DNA of 6,456 nucleotides, taken from positions 1 through 6,456 of the forward strand of contig JAJUHH010000176.1 in the NCBI GenBank assembly GCA_029267975.1. The letters are read 5' to 3'. Of the stretch, positions 5,944 to 6,456 are shown in pieces. Numbering within the stretch: the stretch's first letter is position 1; each line of letters opens with the position of its first letter. The stretch comes from Clostridiales bacterium. Lineage in GTDB: Bacteria > Bacillota > Clostridia > Lachnospirales > Lachnospiraceae. The position numbers were made by a program, and so were the translations under genes. The notes below the pieces were generated by a model, which was given only the letters and a program-made list of their open reading frames with translations, made no database searches and had not been told where the DNA came from.

Positions 5944-6067
5944 GGTGCCAGTTTGAGTTAAAATCGGCTCAAATAGTGCCCGTGGTGCCTTGTTTTGTGG
6001 TGGCAGCTCGTTTACTGTTATACACTCTATACACGAAAATGTATGATGTGGTGTCCTAATGGTGCCC
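5944..6067. repeat. Cluster of GGTGCC-like repeats, possible integrase arm sites / att remnant
   Basis: Six copies of a GGTGCC-type word occur in 124 bp, all in the same orientation: 5944 (GGTGCC), 5975 (AGTGCCC), 5984 (GGTGCC), 5999 (GGTGGC), 6050 (GGTGTCC) and 6061 (GGTGCCC). Between them are a TATACAC direct repeat (6019-6025 and 6028-6034), the dyad ATACA/TGTAT (6029-6033, 6040-6044), and TTTGAG/CTCAAA (5952-5957, 5968-5973). Short same-direction repeats just outside a tRNA 3' end are how tyrosine-integrase arm-binding sites are laid out. No integrase gene is in the window, so this is inference. Confidence 0.4.
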
Positions 6068-6119
6068 GGAACTCCTAAAAACATATAAAAAGCAGCATGG
6101 AGCTATTTTAGTTTTATAG

Positions 6120-6144
6120 AAAAACGGCTAAACCTCAAGCCGTT
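6120..6144 (-). terminator. Leftward rho-independent terminator
   Basis: AACGGCT (6123-6129) pairs perfectly with AGCCGTT (6138-6144) around an eight-base loop. Only the minus strand has a T-run after the stem (the A-run at 6120-6124 read in reverse), so it would stop transcription coming from the right edge. It implies a leftward transcription unit, or an antisense one, beyond or in the last 300 bp. Confidence 0.55.
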
Positions 6145-6159
6145 ATTCGTCGCTTATTG

Positions 6160-6188
6160 TTGAGAACTATGGAAAAATATGCTATAAT
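6160..6188 (+). promoter_or_regulatory. Strong rightward promoter with extended -10
   Basis: TTGAGA (6160-6165), a 17-bp spacer and a perfect TATAAT (6183-6188) preceded by TGC form a near-consensus housekeeping promoter, the strongest in the window. Transcription would begin near 6194-6196. No protein gene with a good ribosome site follows. Confidence 0.75.
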
Positions 6189-6193
6189 AAATA

Positions 6194-6456
6194 ACAATGT
6201 TCTTTTTTTGATACAAGTGAAAAATGACATTGTACAGTAAAGCCTTTCTAAGATTATCTGAATGGCAGCTATGCAAGGTAAACATATGCACCCTGCCTAT
6301 TGGAAGGATGTTTTTTGGTAGTGTAAAGTAACGTATGAAAACCCGTAGCCTGGAAATTTGGCTCAATCAGAACCTTGAAAATTGCTAGATATAGTTTGTT
6401 GGCAGGCTACCGCCGCCCTTGACAGCATGACAAAACAATGCTCCGGCATTTCTGCC
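6194..6456 (+). ncRNA. Putative structured non-coding RNA, 5' part, running off the right edge
   Basis: This begins at the expected start site of the strong promoter and contains no convincing coding region. Several complementary segments could form a branched fold: ACAATGT 6194-6200 with ACATTGT 6227-6233; CCTTTC 6243-6248 with GGAAGG 6302-6307 (one G-T pair, which favours the + strand); GGCAG 6264-6268 with CTGCC 6293-6297 nested inside it; GTAGCCTG 6345-6352 with CAGGCTAC 6403-6410, eight perfect pairs at a distance; and AGCAT 6424-6428 with ATGCT 6438-6442. I do not recognise the family. Large ornate RNAs such as ROOL or GOLLD are known to sit near tRNA genes and prophages, which is context only. 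Small frames inside (6225-6332, 35 codons; 6335-6388, 17 codons) lack good ribosome sites. Confidence 0.35.

Noticed and set aside
5736..6059. 107-codon + strand open frame over the tRNA
   Set aside because: It runs through the tRNA-Ser, its terminator and the repeat cluster and shows no protein-like character; the tRNA explains the sequence.
851..6240. Identical 10-mer TGTACAGTAA at 851-860 and 6231-6240
   Set aside because: Two copies of a 10-mer in A+T-rich DNA of this length are expected now and then, and the flanks differ in function and sequence.
6154..6366. 70-codon minus-strand frame at the right end
   Set aside because: The translation looks like random A+T-rich sequence, there is no ribosome site, and it overlaps the strong + promoter and predicted stems.
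6419..6442. TTGACA near the right edge as a promoter
   Set aside because: The bases at the -10 position (around TCCGGC) do not resemble TATAAT; it also lies within the predicted stem region.

Overview
The window looks like chromosomal DNA from an AT-leaning Firmicute, probably of Lachnospiraceae/Clostridium type. The reasons are strong AGGAGG-type ribosome sites, one TTG-initiated gene, A+T-rich intergenic DNA, hairpin-plus-T-run terminators and a class II tRNA-Ser of clostridial appearance. This assignment is inference; no phylogenetic marker is present.

Layout. Every protein gene I accept lies on the + strand. From the left edge: the 3' part of a zinc-independent MDR/quinone-oxidoreductase-like NADPH enzyme (2-823); a DUF1697 protein (939-1481); an exonuclease III/AP endonuclease read from a TTG codon (1727-2554); a LigB/YgiD-type extradiol dioxygenase homologue (2716-3489) followed by a good terminator (3568-3605); a small membrane-anchored protein with an internally duplicated domain (3748-4248); and a tight two-gene operon of a flavodoxin-like protein (4437-4922) and an SDR of the chlorophyll b reductase (NYC1/NOL) type (4936-5724). 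The first part reads as single-gene units and small enzymes with redox or repair themes (oxidoreductase, DNA repair, dioxygenase, flavodoxin, SDR). There is no obvious shared pathway.

The membrane-protein gene has the clearest regulation in the window. A consensus TTGACA -35 box sits exactly between the arms of a perfect 8-bp dyad, with a good -10 box downstream. This also fixes the start codon.

From 5725 onward the character changes. An odd tRNA-Ser(CGA) has an enlarged D-loop, an acceptor stem one base short and no encoded CCA. A perfect-stem terminator follows, then about 120 bp containing six GGTGCC-like repeats and other short direct and inverted repeats, which resembles the attachment region of a tRNA-targeting integrative element. 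The last 300 bp holds a leftward-reading terminator hairpin, a near-consensus promoter (TTGAGA, 17 bp, TGC-TATAAT), and a stretch with no convincing protein gene but several long-range complementary segments. That stretch is best explained as the 5' part of a structured RNA running off the right edge. It is the most promising place for something undescribed, but the family cannot be named from what is visible.
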